Source: Streptomyces sp. R41
Lineage (GTDB): Bacteria > Actinomycetota > Actinomycetes > Streptomycetales > Streptomycetaceae
Reading direction: 5' to 3'
DNA: 64,000 nt
Assembly (NCBI RefSeq): GCF_041053055.1
Contig: NZ_CP163443.1
Location: 5,005,001 to 5,069,000, forward strand
The notes under the pieces are model-generated. The model searched no databases. It worked only from the letters and a program-made list of their open reading frames with translations, and was not told the DNA's origin. Shown in pieces: positions 9,528-17,602 of this stretch; within the stretch, counting starts at the first letter, position 1, and every line of letters begins with the position of its first letter. Made by a program: the position numbers and the translations under genes.

Positions 9528-10741
9528 CAGTCCTTCATCGCATCTGTGGGGGACATCCTCGCGGCCCTGCGTGCCGGGGCCAGCGAACCCATCGCCACCA
9601 CCAGCACCGTCAGCCCGAGGAGCAGGAGCAGAGTGCCCGCCGGCGGCAGCAGCACCCAGCCCTTGACGTACGGCGCCAGGTCCGCGCTGCCGCGCAGCAG
9701 GGCCGCTGCGCCGCCGCCGAGCACCGCGCCGAGCACGGTGCCGATCAGCGCGGCCACGGCTCCGGCCAGCGCCATCTCCGTGACCAGCATCGTCAGCACG
9801 TATCTCGTGCGGAATCCGACCGCCTTGAGAATGCCGATCTCCTGCGCCCGCTGGCGTGACAGCGCCCCGGTCACGGTGACCGCGCCGACGAAGGCCAGCA
9901 CACCGAGCACACCGAGCAGCACCTGGCCGACCACCTTGATCATCTCCAGGACACCGGGAAGCGCGCTGAGCTGCTGCTGGAGGGTGACCGCCGGATAGCC
10001 CAGCTTCTGCACGGACTTCGTCACGGCAGGCACGTCGGCGGCCGTCCTGGCGACCACGGTCAGCTGGTCGTAGCCGATGGTGGAGAGGTAACTCTTCGCC
10101 GGTTCACCGGACCGCTGCGCCGCCCAATCGACCACGGTGGAGTCGGCGGCGTACGCGGCATCCGGGTTGTCCAGCTGCCAGGTCGGGTCGTACACCCCGA
10201 CGAGCCGGGCGTGGCCCGAGACTCCGGTGCCCTCGCCCTGGCGTACGAAGCGGGTGGTCTCGATCTCGATGTCCTTGCCCACCAGCTTGCTCAGGTCCAC
10301 GCCCTGGGACGCGGCCGGGGCCACGATCTCGCCCGGGCGCAGCGGAAAGAGCTGTTTGCGTACGGACTTGGTGACCGGTGGGGGCAGCGCGGGGCGGTAG
10401 GTCGTGGCGTACAGCAGGACGGTGTCGCCCGCCTTGGTCAGGACCCCGAAGGAGACCTGGGCCCGGTGCTGCACCGACTCGACGTGCGGCAGCTTCGCGA
10501 GCCTGGCGGCCGTACGGTCTGTCAGCTGCGGGGTGTCGGGCCGGGAGTCGGGGCGGTCGACGGTGATGCTGCGGTTGGCGCTGCTCTCCTTGACGCCCGT
10601 GTCGGTGACGCCCTGGGCCCGGTCGGCGATGCCCAGTGCGCCGAGACAGACGGCGGCGGCGACCGAGACCAGGGCCACGAGGCCGATCAGGCGGCGGCGC
10701 AGGGCGCGGACATTGGCCAGCGCCAGGCTGAAGACGTTCAT
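9524..10741 (-). CDS. FtsX/MacB-type ABC transporter permease
   Basis: A 405-residue permease beginning MNVFSLALANVRALRRRL. It has one N-terminal membrane segment, a large extracytoplasmic domain of about 220 residues and three C-terminal membrane segments. The QRAQEIGILKAVGF motif is typical of FtsX/MacB permeases. Such proteins transmit ATP hydrolysis to extracellular lipoproteins or export substrates. The ATG overlaps the ATPase stop (ATGA), and the gene ends overlapping the next lipoprotein gene. The much longer open frame upstream is the shadow of the ATPase gene. Confidence 0.88.
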   Translation of the reverse strand: MNVFSLALANVRALRRRLIGLVALVSVAAAVCLGALGIADRAQGVTDTGVKESSANRSITVDRPDSRPDTPQLTDRTAARLAKLPHVESVQHRAQVSFGVLTKAGDTVLLYATTYRPALPPPVTKSVRKQLFPLRPGEIVAPAASQGVDLSKLVGKDIEIETTRFVRQGEGTGVSGHARLVGVYDPTWQLDNPDAAYAADSTVVDWAAQRSGEPAKSYLSTIGYDQLTVVARTAADVPAVTKSVQKLGYPAVTLQQQLSALPGVLEMIKVVGQVLLGVLGVLAFVGAVTVTGALSRQRAQEIGILKAVGFRTRYVLTMLVTEMALAGAVAALIGTVLGAVLGGGAAALLRGSADLAPYVKGWVLLPPAGTLLLLLGLTVLVVAMGSLAPARRAARMSPTDAMKDW

Positions 10742-11496
10742 TCGGCGCTCTCCGTCTGCGTGTTGGCCCTGGCCCGCTCGGCCATGGGCTTCTCCACCGT
10801 CGCGGGCTTGTCCACCGCGACCTGGGTGAACGTGCCCTTCTCCAGGCGGTGCACCACATCCGCGAACTCCGACACCGCCGGGTTGTGGGTGACCAGGAGC
10901 ACCGCCCAGCCCTCGTCCGCCAGTTCGCGGAACAGCCCAAGCAGCACGTCCTCGCTCTCGGTATCGAGGTTTCCGGTCGGCTCGTCGGCCAGCACCGCGG
11001 GCGGATCGTTGATCAGCGCCCGCGCCAGCGCCACCCGCTGCTGCTCGCCTCCCGACAGCTCGCCGGGCAGATGGTCGGCCCGCTCCGCGAGCCCGACCCG
11101 CTCCAGCAGCGCACGGGCGCGCATCTCGCCCTCGGCGCGGCTGCCGGCGTACGGCAGGACGACGTTGCGCAGCGCCGAATGTTGCGGCAGCAGGTTGTAC
11201 GACTGGAACACGAACCCGAGCCGGCCGCGGCGCAGATCCGCCCGCGCACCGTCGCCCAGCCCCGTGATGTCCGTGCCCTCGACGAACACACGGCCGCTGT
11301 CCGGCGGGGTCAGCAGCCCGAGGATGTGCAGGAGGGTCGTCTTCCCTGAGCCGGAGTGGCCGACCAGGGCCGTGACCTCGCCGCCTCTCACGGCGAGGTC
11401 GACGCCGCGCAGGACGTCGACCCTCCTTCCGCGCAGGGTGTAGGACTTGCCCACACCCTCGGCCCGCAGCAGTGCGTTCACCGAACTCTCGCTCAC
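10738..11496 (-). CDS. ABC transporter ATP-binding protein (MacB/LolD class)
   Basis: A 252-residue ATPase with Walker A GHSGSGKTT, signature LSGGEQQRVALARAL and Walker B AVLADEPTGNLD. The GEQQR signature and TGNLD Walker B are characteristic of MacB/LolD/FtsE-type subunits that pair with FtsX-type permeases, as here. The GTG start at 11496 overlaps the upstream gene's stop (GTGA). An acidic/Ala-rich C-terminal tail follows the nucleotide-binding domain. Confidence 0.9.
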   Translation of the reverse strand: MSESSVNALLRAEGVGKSYTLRGRRVDVLRGVDLAVRGGEVTALVGHSGSGKTTLLHILGLLTPPDSGRVFVEGTDITGLGDGARADLRRGRLGFVFQSYNLLPQHSALRNVVLPYAGSRAEGEMRARALLERVGLAERADHLPGELSGGEQQRVALARALINDPPAVLADEPTGNLDTESEDVLLGLFRELADEGWAVLLVTHNPAVSEFADVVHRLEKGTFTQVAVDKPATVEKPMAERARANTQTESAE

Positions 11497-13190
11497 TTTC
11501 CGTTCTTCGGGGCCGGCAGCCAGCCCATGGCGCCGTGCAGTTGCCGGTCCAGCGTCCACACGGCCCAGGTCGTCTTGAGATCGCAGGCGGAATCCCCGCC
11601 GCCGACCTGATAGAGGCCGGGCAGCCCGGGGCAGGCCCTGTACGGCGTGATGCCGCGTCCGAGGGCTTCGCGCAGCGACGCGTCCAGCTCACCACCGAGC
11701 AGCGAATAGGCCCGTACGACCAGGGCGTAGGTGTAGACGGAGGTGAACCGGCCCGGGTTCAGCGCCCAGTGTTCCAGGGCGTCGGGGGTGATCCACGACG
11801 GGATCCCGTCGCGCTGTCCGCTGTCGGCGAGCCCGACGGCGACCGTAGCCGCCGCGACCACCCGCTCCGGGGTGTCCGGGCTCCAGCTGTCGATCTTCGG
11901 GACGGGGACCCAAGCCCCCGCGTCGGCACAGTTGAGGGCGGTGCGCTGCCACTGGGTGGCGTTCCGCACGGTCACGGTGGCGGGCAGCACCTGCGCGTCG
12001 GCGCACAACTGCCGTGCCACATCGCTCGCGTCGCCGCCCGCGGTGACCTTGCGCAGGGCGGCCCGGCTCAGCCGCTCGGCGCCTTCCTGGCCGGCGTCGT
12101 CGGACTTCTCCTCGCGCTCCAGCGCGGCCAGCAGCCCGGGGTCCTTTCGCGACCATCCGGCCAGCGCCCGCAGGCGCTGCACGAAGAGGGAGGCGTCCGG
12201 GTTGCCGATGTAGGCATCGGGGTCGCGGACCGTCCCGTCGTCGAGCCGGTCGCCGTCCAGCCGCTTCAGCACCGGTGCGAACACGGCCTTCGGCGAGCCG
12301 GCCGCCTTCAGCGCGTGGACCAGTTCGTAGAGCTGCTCATACGGGAGCGTTGCGGCGCCGTCCCGGAGCACCGGCTCCCACACCTGGCGGTTCACGGCGG
12401 GCCGCTTCCCCGCGGCCTCCTGGATCAGCGCATAACTGTAGGTGTCGTCGAGCCGGGTCGCCCGGGCGTCGGGCGTGAGGTTCTCGAAGTCGTCCGTACG
12501 CGGAGCGGCGATCCGGGTGAGGGTGGCGGGGACGGGCTCGTTCAGCAGATGCAGCGAACGGGCCAGGGCGCTGCCCTCGTCGAGTGCCCGGGCCTTCTTC
12601 GCCAGCGAGCGCAGCCAGGAGACGGTGGCGGTCCGATCCGCCGCCGGGAGGTCGTCCAGGCGCCCGAGTGCGTCGAGCACTTCGAGGGCCGCCCAGGTGG
12701 CGCCGAGGCGAGCCCCGTCGCTGTCGTCGCCGAGCGCGGAGTCGACGTACCAGCCGCCCTTGGTCCGGAGCTTGTTCACCGCCGCCGCGTCGCTCGCGCC
12801 CAGCGCGGTACCGGCACCGGCCCGCCGCAACGGGATCATCCAGTCACGGCCCCAGAGCGAGGAAGTCTCCAGCGCTTCCCGGCGCAACGACTCGACCTGT
12901 GCCGAAGCGATGCTCGTCCTCGGATCACGGCCCAGCTCGGACAGCGTCCGCAGCGCATAGGACTCGGCCTGCGGGCCCGCGGGCTGCTCACGCAGGAACG
13001 GGTGGTAGTAGTAGCCGTTCTGCCTACTGACCAGAAGCTCGAATTGCCGGGCAGCGGCGGATTCACGCTGCGCGGACTCACCGTCTGAATCAGACATGGA
13101 TGTACATGAAGTGACGAGAGCGGCGCATATGACCGCCCCGGTCAACCGGGACGCCAGCGTTCCGCCGCGCGTCACCCAACCGAATTTCAC
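11493..13190 (-). CDS. large lipoprotein, helical-repeat-like, first gene of ABC operon
   Basis: A lipoprotein of about 565 residues. I chose the GTG at 13190 because a GGGG ribosome site lies 6 bases upstream and the result is a normal signal peptide ending in a lipobox-like ALVTSC. The ATG at 13217 and another upstream start are possible. The mature part is Ala/Leu/Arg-rich and predominantly helical. The C-terminal pattern (LPGLYQVGGGD, DLKTTWAVWTLD) is reminiscent of alpha/alpha-toroid prenyltransferase-like repeats; I cannot assign the family. It overlaps the ATPase gene by GTGA and heads a four-gene operon: lipoprotein, ATPase, FtsX-type permease, lipoprotein. Confidence 0.75.
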   Translation of the reverse strand: MKFGWVTRGGTLASRLTGAVICAALVTSCTSMSDSDGESAQRESAAARQFELLVSRQNGYYYHPFLREQPAGPQAESYALRTLSELGRDPRTSIASAQVESLRREALETSSLWGRDWMIPLRRAGAGTALGASDAAAVNKLRTKGGWYVDSALGDDSDGARLGATWAALEVLDALGRLDDLPAADRTATVSWLRSLAKKARALDEGSALARSLHLLNEPVPATLTRIAAPRTDDFENLTPDARATRLDDTYSYALIQEAAGKRPAVNRQVWEPVLRDGAATLPYEQLYELVHALKAAGSPKAVFAPVLKRLDGDRLDDGTVRDPDAYIGNPDASLFVQRLRALAGWSRKDPGLLAALEREEKSDDAGQEGAERLSRAALRKVTAGGDASDVARQLCADAQVLPATVTVRNATQWQRTALNCADAGAWVPVPKIDSWSPDTPERVVAAATVAVGLADSGQRDGIPSWITPDALEHWALNPGRFTSVYTYALVVRAYSLLGGELDASLREALGRGITPYRACPGLPGLYQVGGGDSACDLKTTWAVWTLDRQLHGAMGWLPAPKNGK

Positions 13191-13313
13191 CGAACGCCCC
13201 CGTGCGTCGTCCTGCATATTCACCGCAGCGAAAAGTGCCACACCGCCGGGCCCTGACGGTGTGACACCCTTGCTCACTCAGTTCACGCGTCGCGCCGACT
13301 CAGCGGAAGCGGA

Positions 13314-13811
13314 TCAGGCGGCGCCCGCGTAGGCGCACTTCTCGCTGACCTTGATCGAGCTGGTCACCTGGGCCGAGCCGCAGCTCTTCGTCGAGACGTA
13401 CGTGGTGGTGCCGCCCGGCTTCATCTGACCGTAGGTGTCGGAGATGTTGGCGTTGGTGTTCTTCCAGCGCACCTCACCCAGGGACCGGCTCTTCATCGTG
13501 AGCGTGGCCTCGGGGTTCTTGGAGATGGTGATGGAGACGCTGATGCCGTGGGCTGCCAGCTCCGTGCGGTTCTGGATCCACTTCGCCTTGCGGGGGTTGG
13601 TCCCCGACATCTTCGTGGACGCTTTCCAGTCACAGGCGGTGACGTAGAAGCCGCAGTGCCAGGCGTTGATCGAGATCTTGTTCCCGCCCGGGATGCCCAC
13701 CGAAGTGGAGGACGAGGTGGCGTGGGCCGGTGCCGCCGTCAGCACAAGGGCGCCGGCCGCGAAAGCGGTGGCAGCCCCGGACATCAGGCGCATGCGTATG
13801 GCCTTGTTCAT
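13314..13811 (-). CDS. small secreted four-cysteine protein, unknown function
   Basis: A 165-residue protein with a classical signal peptide (MNKAIRMRLMSGAATAFAAG, ending APAHA). The ATG at 13811 has a good ribosome site (ggggaga). The mature part has four cysteines (WHCGF, TACDW, KSCGS, SEKCAY), enough for two disulfides, and is rich in Thr, Ser and Lys with beta-strand-like alternation. I do not recognise the family. It lies between two ABC systems and could be an independent extracellular factor. A hairpin lies in its leader. Confidence 0.75.
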   Translation of the reverse strand: MNKAIRMRLMSGAATAFAAGALVLTAAPAHATSSSTSVGIPGGNKISINAWHCGFYVTACDWKASTKMSGTNPRKAKWIQNRTELAAHGISVSITISKNPEATLTMKSRSLGEVRWKNTNANISDTYGQMKPGGTTTYVSTKSCGSAQVTSSIKVSEKCAYAGAA

Positions 13812-13839
13812 TCGATTGTCTCCCCGTGAGATACCGAAA

Positions 13840-13863
13840 GCGGTTCCTGGGTCAAGGAACCGC
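13840..13863 (-). promoter_or_regulatory. inverted repeat in leader of the secreted protein gene
   Basis: GCGGTTCC at 13840-13847 pairs perfectly with GGAACCGC at 13856-13863. It lies 29 bases upstream of the start codon. A second perfect palindrome, GGGATCGATCCC, is at 13917-13928. Either could be an operator or an mRNA structure. The rest of 13812-14045 shows nothing else clear. Confidence 0.4.
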
Positions 13864-14045
13864 AAGCGCAACGGACTTGAATCTCAAGATCCGCTTTGCG
13901 ACCCCAATTGATACATGGGATCGATCCCACAGCACAATCCAGCCAGCCGGCACCGGGCATGTCCTGTGTCACACCGGGGAATTGGAACCTGGCGCCGGGA
14001 AACGGCATCAGGGCTCACCCTCCGAGGGAGACTCGAGGAGAACCC

Positions 14046-15845
14046 TCAGGGAAACCTCAAGGGGAACCCGGAAAGACGTAATTCCCCCGCACTGCCTTCA
14101 CACGCCCATGGCGATTCGTCGCCCGGGGATGACAGCCGCGCGTACACCCCGTCCCGCGCCAACAGCTCCATGTGCGTACCGACTTCCACCAGACGCCCCC
14201 CGTCCACGACCAGGATCCGGTCCGCGTCGGGCGCCAGGCCCAGGTCGTGGGTGATCATGATCGTCGTACGTCCCGCCATCAGACGGCGCAGGGGCTCGAC
14301 CACCCGGTGCGCGGCGAGGGCGTCGAGGCCGGCCGTCGGTTCGTCGAGTACGAGGACGGGGGCGGCGCGGAGCATGGCGCGGGCGATGGCCACCCGCTGG
14401 AGCTGGCCACCGGAGAGGGCCGCGGTGCCGGGCGCGATCGGGGTCTGGTACCCCCGCGGCAGCGCGCTGATGAACTCGTGCGCGTCCGCCTCCAGTGCGG
14501 CCCGCTCGATCTCGGCGTCCGTCGCTCCCGGCCGTCCGCACGCGATGTTCTCGCGGATCGTGCCGTGCAGGATGAGGGTCTCCTGGGGCAGCAGCGCGAC
14601 GTTCTCGCGCAGGAACTCCAGGGGTACGCCGGTCAGCGGGACGCCGTCGAGGCAGATCACGCCCGCCGTCGGGTCGTAGAAGCGGGTGAGGAGTTTGGAG
14701 AGGGTGGACTTTCCGGCGCCGCTGGGTCCGGTGACGACGACGAGTTCGCCGGGTCCGGCCGTGAAGGTCACGTCGTGCAGGGAGTCGCGCTCGGCACCCG
14801 GGTAGCGGAACGACGTGCCGTGGAAGCTGACCCAGCCGTGTACGGGCCATTCCCGCACCGGGACGGCCGGGTCGCTGACGGCGGGCTCGGCGTCCAGGAT
14901 CTCCTGGAGCCGCTCGGCGCCGGCGGTGGCGGCGGTGAGGGTGAGCCCGAGCTGCCCGAGATTGCGGATCGGTGGGTAGAGATAGCCGAGGAAGGCGGCG
15001 AAGGCGAGCAACTGGCCCAAGGACATCCGCCCTTGAGAGATCTCCCAGGCGCCGAGGCCGATCACCGCGAGCACGCAGACCGTCTCGACGACCTCGACGA
15101 ACTGCTCGTACATCTCGCTCGCCCGCGCCCCGCGCACGGACGCCCGCATCCAGGCGCGCGCCTCCCGGTCGAGCCGCTTCTCCTCGGCACGGCGCCGGTT
15201 GTACGCCTGCGTCAGCACCACATTGCCGAGCGACTCCTCGACGACGGAGGTGATCGCGCCGTCGGCGGCCCGCTCCTCCCGGGAGGCGGTCTTGATCCGC
15301 CCGGAGAAACGGCGGGCGGCGACGAGGAAGAGGGGAGCGAGGACGAAGGTGGCGAGAGCGAGGTCCCAGCGCAGCCAGAGGGCCGCGGCGGCATAGAAGA
15401 CCGCGGAGAAGGCGGCGGAGACCGTCCCGACCACGCCCGACACGACCATCTGCTCGATGGCCTCGACGTCTCCGGTGAGACGTTCGACCAGATCACCCTG
15501 GCGGTGCTTCTGGAAGAAGTGCGGAGGCAGATCCTGGACGTGCCGGAACACGCCCGCGCGAAGTCGCAGTACGAATCTCTCGGCGGTCCACACGGCGAGC
15601 GAGTTGCCGAGATACCCGACGAGCGCGCCGAGCACGGCGACGCCGAGCCAGGCCCCGGCGGGTCCCCAGAACGCCGCGAGCGAACCGGCCTTCAGGGCAT
15701 GGTCGGTGAGCTGCGCGAAAAGCAGGATCGAGGCGGTCTCGGCGAGCGCGGCCACCACCACACAGCCGGTGATCACCACGAGCCACTTACGGTCCCCGCG
15801 AGTCAGCGGCCAGAAGCGAGCAAATGCTTCCCGGACTTCCCGCAT
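14046..15845 (-). CDS. fused ABC exporter (TMD-NBD half-transporter)
   Basis: A 599-residue type IV ABC exporter half-molecule. Six membrane segments occupy about 20-300. The nucleotide-binding domain follows, with Walker A GPSGAGKST, signature LSGGQLQRVAIARAM, Walker B VLVLDEPTAGLD and the switch His in ITHDL. There is no N-terminal C39 peptidase domain. The ATG at 15845 has a strong ggggag ribosome site. It works as a homodimer or with an unseen partner. The gene immediately upstream encodes a 40-residue cationic peptide, which makes peptide or drug export plausible. The MDR/lipid exporter alternative cannot be excluded. Confidence 0.9.
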   Translation of the reverse strand: MREVREAFARFWPLTRGDRKWLVVITGCVVVAALAETASILLFAQLTDHALKAGSLAAFWGPAGAWLGVAVLGALVGYLGNSLAVWTAERFVLRLRAGVFRHVQDLPPHFFQKHRQGDLVERLTGDVEAIEQMVVSGVVGTVSAAFSAVFYAAAALWLRWDLALATFVLAPLFLVAARRFSGRIKTASREERAADGAITSVVEESLGNVVLTQAYNRRRAEEKRLDREARAWMRASVRGARASEMYEQFVEVVETVCVLAVIGLGAWEISQGRMSLGQLLAFAAFLGYLYPPIRNLGQLGLTLTAATAGAERLQEILDAEPAVSDPAVPVREWPVHGWVSFHGTSFRYPGAERDSLHDVTFTAGPGELVVVTGPSGAGKSTLSKLLTRFYDPTAGVICLDGVPLTGVPLEFLRENVALLPQETLILHGTIRENIACGRPGATDAEIERAALEADAHEFISALPRGYQTPIAPGTAALSGGQLQRVAIARAMLRAAPVLVLDEPTAGLDALAAHRVVEPLRRLMAGRTTIMITHDLGLAPDADRILVVDGGRLVEVGTHMELLARDGVYARLSSPGDESPWACEGSAGELRLSGFPLRFP

Positions 15846-15877
15846 GTCAACTCCCCTTTTACTGTCCACAACATGGC

Positions 15878-15917
15878 CGAGGCGGGGCCACCGGAGTAAT
15901 TCCGGGGCCCCGCCTCG
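15878..15917 (-). terminator. strong hairpin between peptide gene and exporter gene
   Basis: CGAGGCGGGGCC at 15878-15889 pairs perfectly with 15906-15917. The inner CCGGA/TCCGG extends the stem past a single bulged A. It lies 10 bases beyond the peptide gene's stop and 33 bases before the exporter start, so it should limit read-through and make the peptide message more abundant than the exporter message. Confidence 0.7.
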
Positions 15918-15926
15918 TAGCGGCTG

Positions 15927-16049
15927 CTAGCGGCCCTGACCGCCGACCGGGCGCTTCTTCGGCGCCGGCTTGGCGGGCTTGTGCGCCTTCTTCGGGGCCG
16001 GAGCGGGCTTGTGGTGCTTCTTGACCGGGGCGATCTTGTGGAAGCTCAT
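15927..16049 (-). CDS. small cationic Lys/His/Pro-rich peptide (40 aa)
   Basis: A 40-residue peptide starting MSFHKIAPVKKHHKPAPAPK. It contains 10 Lys, 2 Arg, 4 His, 8 Pro and 6 Ala, no Cys or Thr and no acidic residue, so its charge is about +12. The C-terminus is RPVGGQGR. Evidence for expression: an AAGGAG ribosome site 8-9 bases before the ATG, near-total G/C at third positions and a hairpin terminator right after the stop. Short (A/P)KK(A/P) repeats fill the middle. It could be a nucleic-acid or polyphosphate-binding peptide, a secreted antimicrobial, or a substrate of the adjacent ABC exporter. No function is known to me. Confidence 0.7.
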   Translation of the reverse strand: MSFHKIAPVKKHHKPAPAPKKAHKPAKPAPKKRPVGGQGR

Positions 16050-16271
16050 GGGGGTTCTCCTTCTTCCCAGTGGGTGAATTCCCTTTGCCGTTTGCGTCGT
16101 TCGCTTTCGACAAGGAAAACACTACGGGACTCCGAACCCGGAAACTGCCAATTCGGCTTAGACCTCGATGAATTGCAGCTGAAAGAAATTCTCAGCGAGC
16201 CGGCGGAACCGACCGGCCACTCACACAGAATTTATGACGGACCTCACCTGGAACTTACCGAGGTAATTCAG

Positions 16272-16302
16272 AGGCTAATTCATCTGGTCGGTGCTCTGTC
16301 AA
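16272..16302 (-). promoter_or_regulatory. candidate promoter for the cationic peptide gene
   Basis: A perfect TTGACA (plus-strand 16297-16302) is followed after 19 bases by TAGCCT (16272-16277). The -35 box overlaps the stop codon of the DUF2993 gene. The whole 16050-16298 stretch is clearly A/T-richer than its surroundings, as expected of a regulatory region. The 19-base spacing is long, so the assignment is tentative. Confidence 0.35.
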
Positions 16303-17498
16303 TGCCCGATCGTCAGCGCCGACCCCGTCATCCGCACCCGGATCCCGTCCTTCTCCACGCGTACGTCCCGCAGCCGCAGGTCGCCGTCCTTCGGATGCGG
16401 CAGGCGGAATCCCAAGGACAGCTGGTCCACGAGGACGGGACGGGTGAGCCGGGAGAGGCCGTCGAGGAGGGCCGGGTCCAGGCCGAAGCGCTTCAGGAGC
16501 GCCGGGTGGGCGATCGCCACGTCGAGGAGGTTCACGCGCATCGCCCGGCGGGCGAACTTCGCCGACCCCGTCAGCGAGGCAAGCCTGGTGTCGTCGCGCA
16601 GCGCCTGACGCACCGCCGCGTCCGGCACCCCGAGGCGGTGCACGATCGCCGGGACGGAGAGCAGGGCCCGCGCCTTGGCGGTCTCCTTGCCGAGGCGCGC
16701 CACCGAGCGCGGGGTGAGGTGCAGGCCCTCCGAGGCACGGGCGCCCGGCCGGTACGTCGCCAGGTCGCCGATGTCCAGGCGCATTCCGTCGATCCGCGTC
16801 GAGATGCCGCGCTCGCCGTCGCGGCCGATACGGGCGTCGGCCCGGAGTTTCAGGTCGTGTCCGGCGACGGGCAGCGTGCCGCGCGCCCGCACCCGGTCGT
16901 GGCCGTGCCCGGTGAACGTCACCTGGGACGCGCCGAGTTCTCGGTTCAGGTCGTCGAAGGAGAGCAGCACCTCGCCGTGCAGCGCGGGGACTCGGGCACC
17001 GTGTACGGCGGTGGGGTCGTCGCCGCCGTCGAGCCGTACATGCGTCGCCGTCGCCGACACCTCAGCCAGCGAGACCCGGTCGGCGGCCACGTCCGGCACG
17101 GTCACCTTCACGGAGTCCAGTCGGTGGTCGGCGAGTTGGGTGAGGAAGGGGAAGCCCCCGATCTCGACCTCGGGGGCGGCGGTCAGGTGCAGCTGGTCCT
17201 TGAGCTTGTCGGCCGCCTCGTGCTCGGCGTACAGCAGGGCCCAGCGGTCGGCGAGCGTGAGGAACGCGGCGAGGGACAGGACGAGGACGGCAGCCTTCGC
17301 CGCGAACGGCAGTCCGGCGAAGCGTTTCCGGCGGCGCCGGCTGCCCCGGCGGTGGTTGGGCGGGGCCCAGTCCTCCTCCGGCACCTCCTCCGGCTCGTCC
17401 TCGTGGAGGAACTCCTCCAGTGGACCGTCGTCGAGAGCGGCGAGCTCTTCGTAGGGGTTTGTATAGGGATGCGTTGTCATGCGGTGGGGGGTACGCAT
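16299..17498 (-). CDS. DUF2993 (LmeA-like) membrane-anchored protein
   Basis: A protein of about 399 residues. An acidic/Pro-rich cytoplasmic N-terminus (EEVPEEDW) leads to an Arg-rich patch and one membrane segment near 66-84, followed by a large extracytoplasmic domain of amphipathic strands. The pattern around EIGGFPFLTQL and the C-terminal region RVEKDGIRVRMTG fit the DUF2993 family, related to mycobacterial LmeA, which is involved in cell-envelope lipid handling. The start is uncertain: ATG codons at 17498 and 17480 (MTTHPYTNPYEE) are both possible and neither has a strong ribosome site. Confidence 0.75.
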   Translation of the reverse strand: MRTPHRMTTHPYTNPYEELAALDDGPLEEFLHEDEPEEVPEEDWAPPNHRRGSRRRRKRFAGLPFAAKAAVLVLSLAAFLTLADRWALLYAEHEAADKLKDQLHLTAAPEVEIGGFPFLTQLADHRLDSVKVTVPDVAADRVSLAEVSATATHVRLDGGDDPTAVHGARVPALHGEVLLSFDDLNRELGASQVTFTGHGHDRVRARGTLPVAGHDLKLRADARIGRDGERGISTRIDGMRLDIGDLATYRPGARASEGLHLTPRSVARLGKETAKARALLSVPAIVHRLGVPDAAVRQALRDDTRLASLTGSAKFARRAMRVNLLDVAIAHPALLKRFGLDPALLDGLSRLTRPVLVDQLSLGFRLPHPKDGDLRLRDVRVEKDGIRVRMTGSALTIGH

Positions 17499-17602
17499 CG
17501 TCTCAGTCGACCATGCGTACCGCCCCTGTCCGCAACCGCTACCGTCCGTATGCGATCTACCTCACGGCATTCCCGATCTCTGCTTCACGGCATTCCCGAT
17601 CT

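Noticed and set aside
16080..16340. Plus-strand frame with FGLDLDELQLKEILSEP resembling a lanthipeptide-type leader
   Set aside because: It has no start codon with a ribosome site, contains a TTA codon and low G/C at third positions, and lies in the promoter region of the minus-strand peptide gene; no modification enzymes are nearby.
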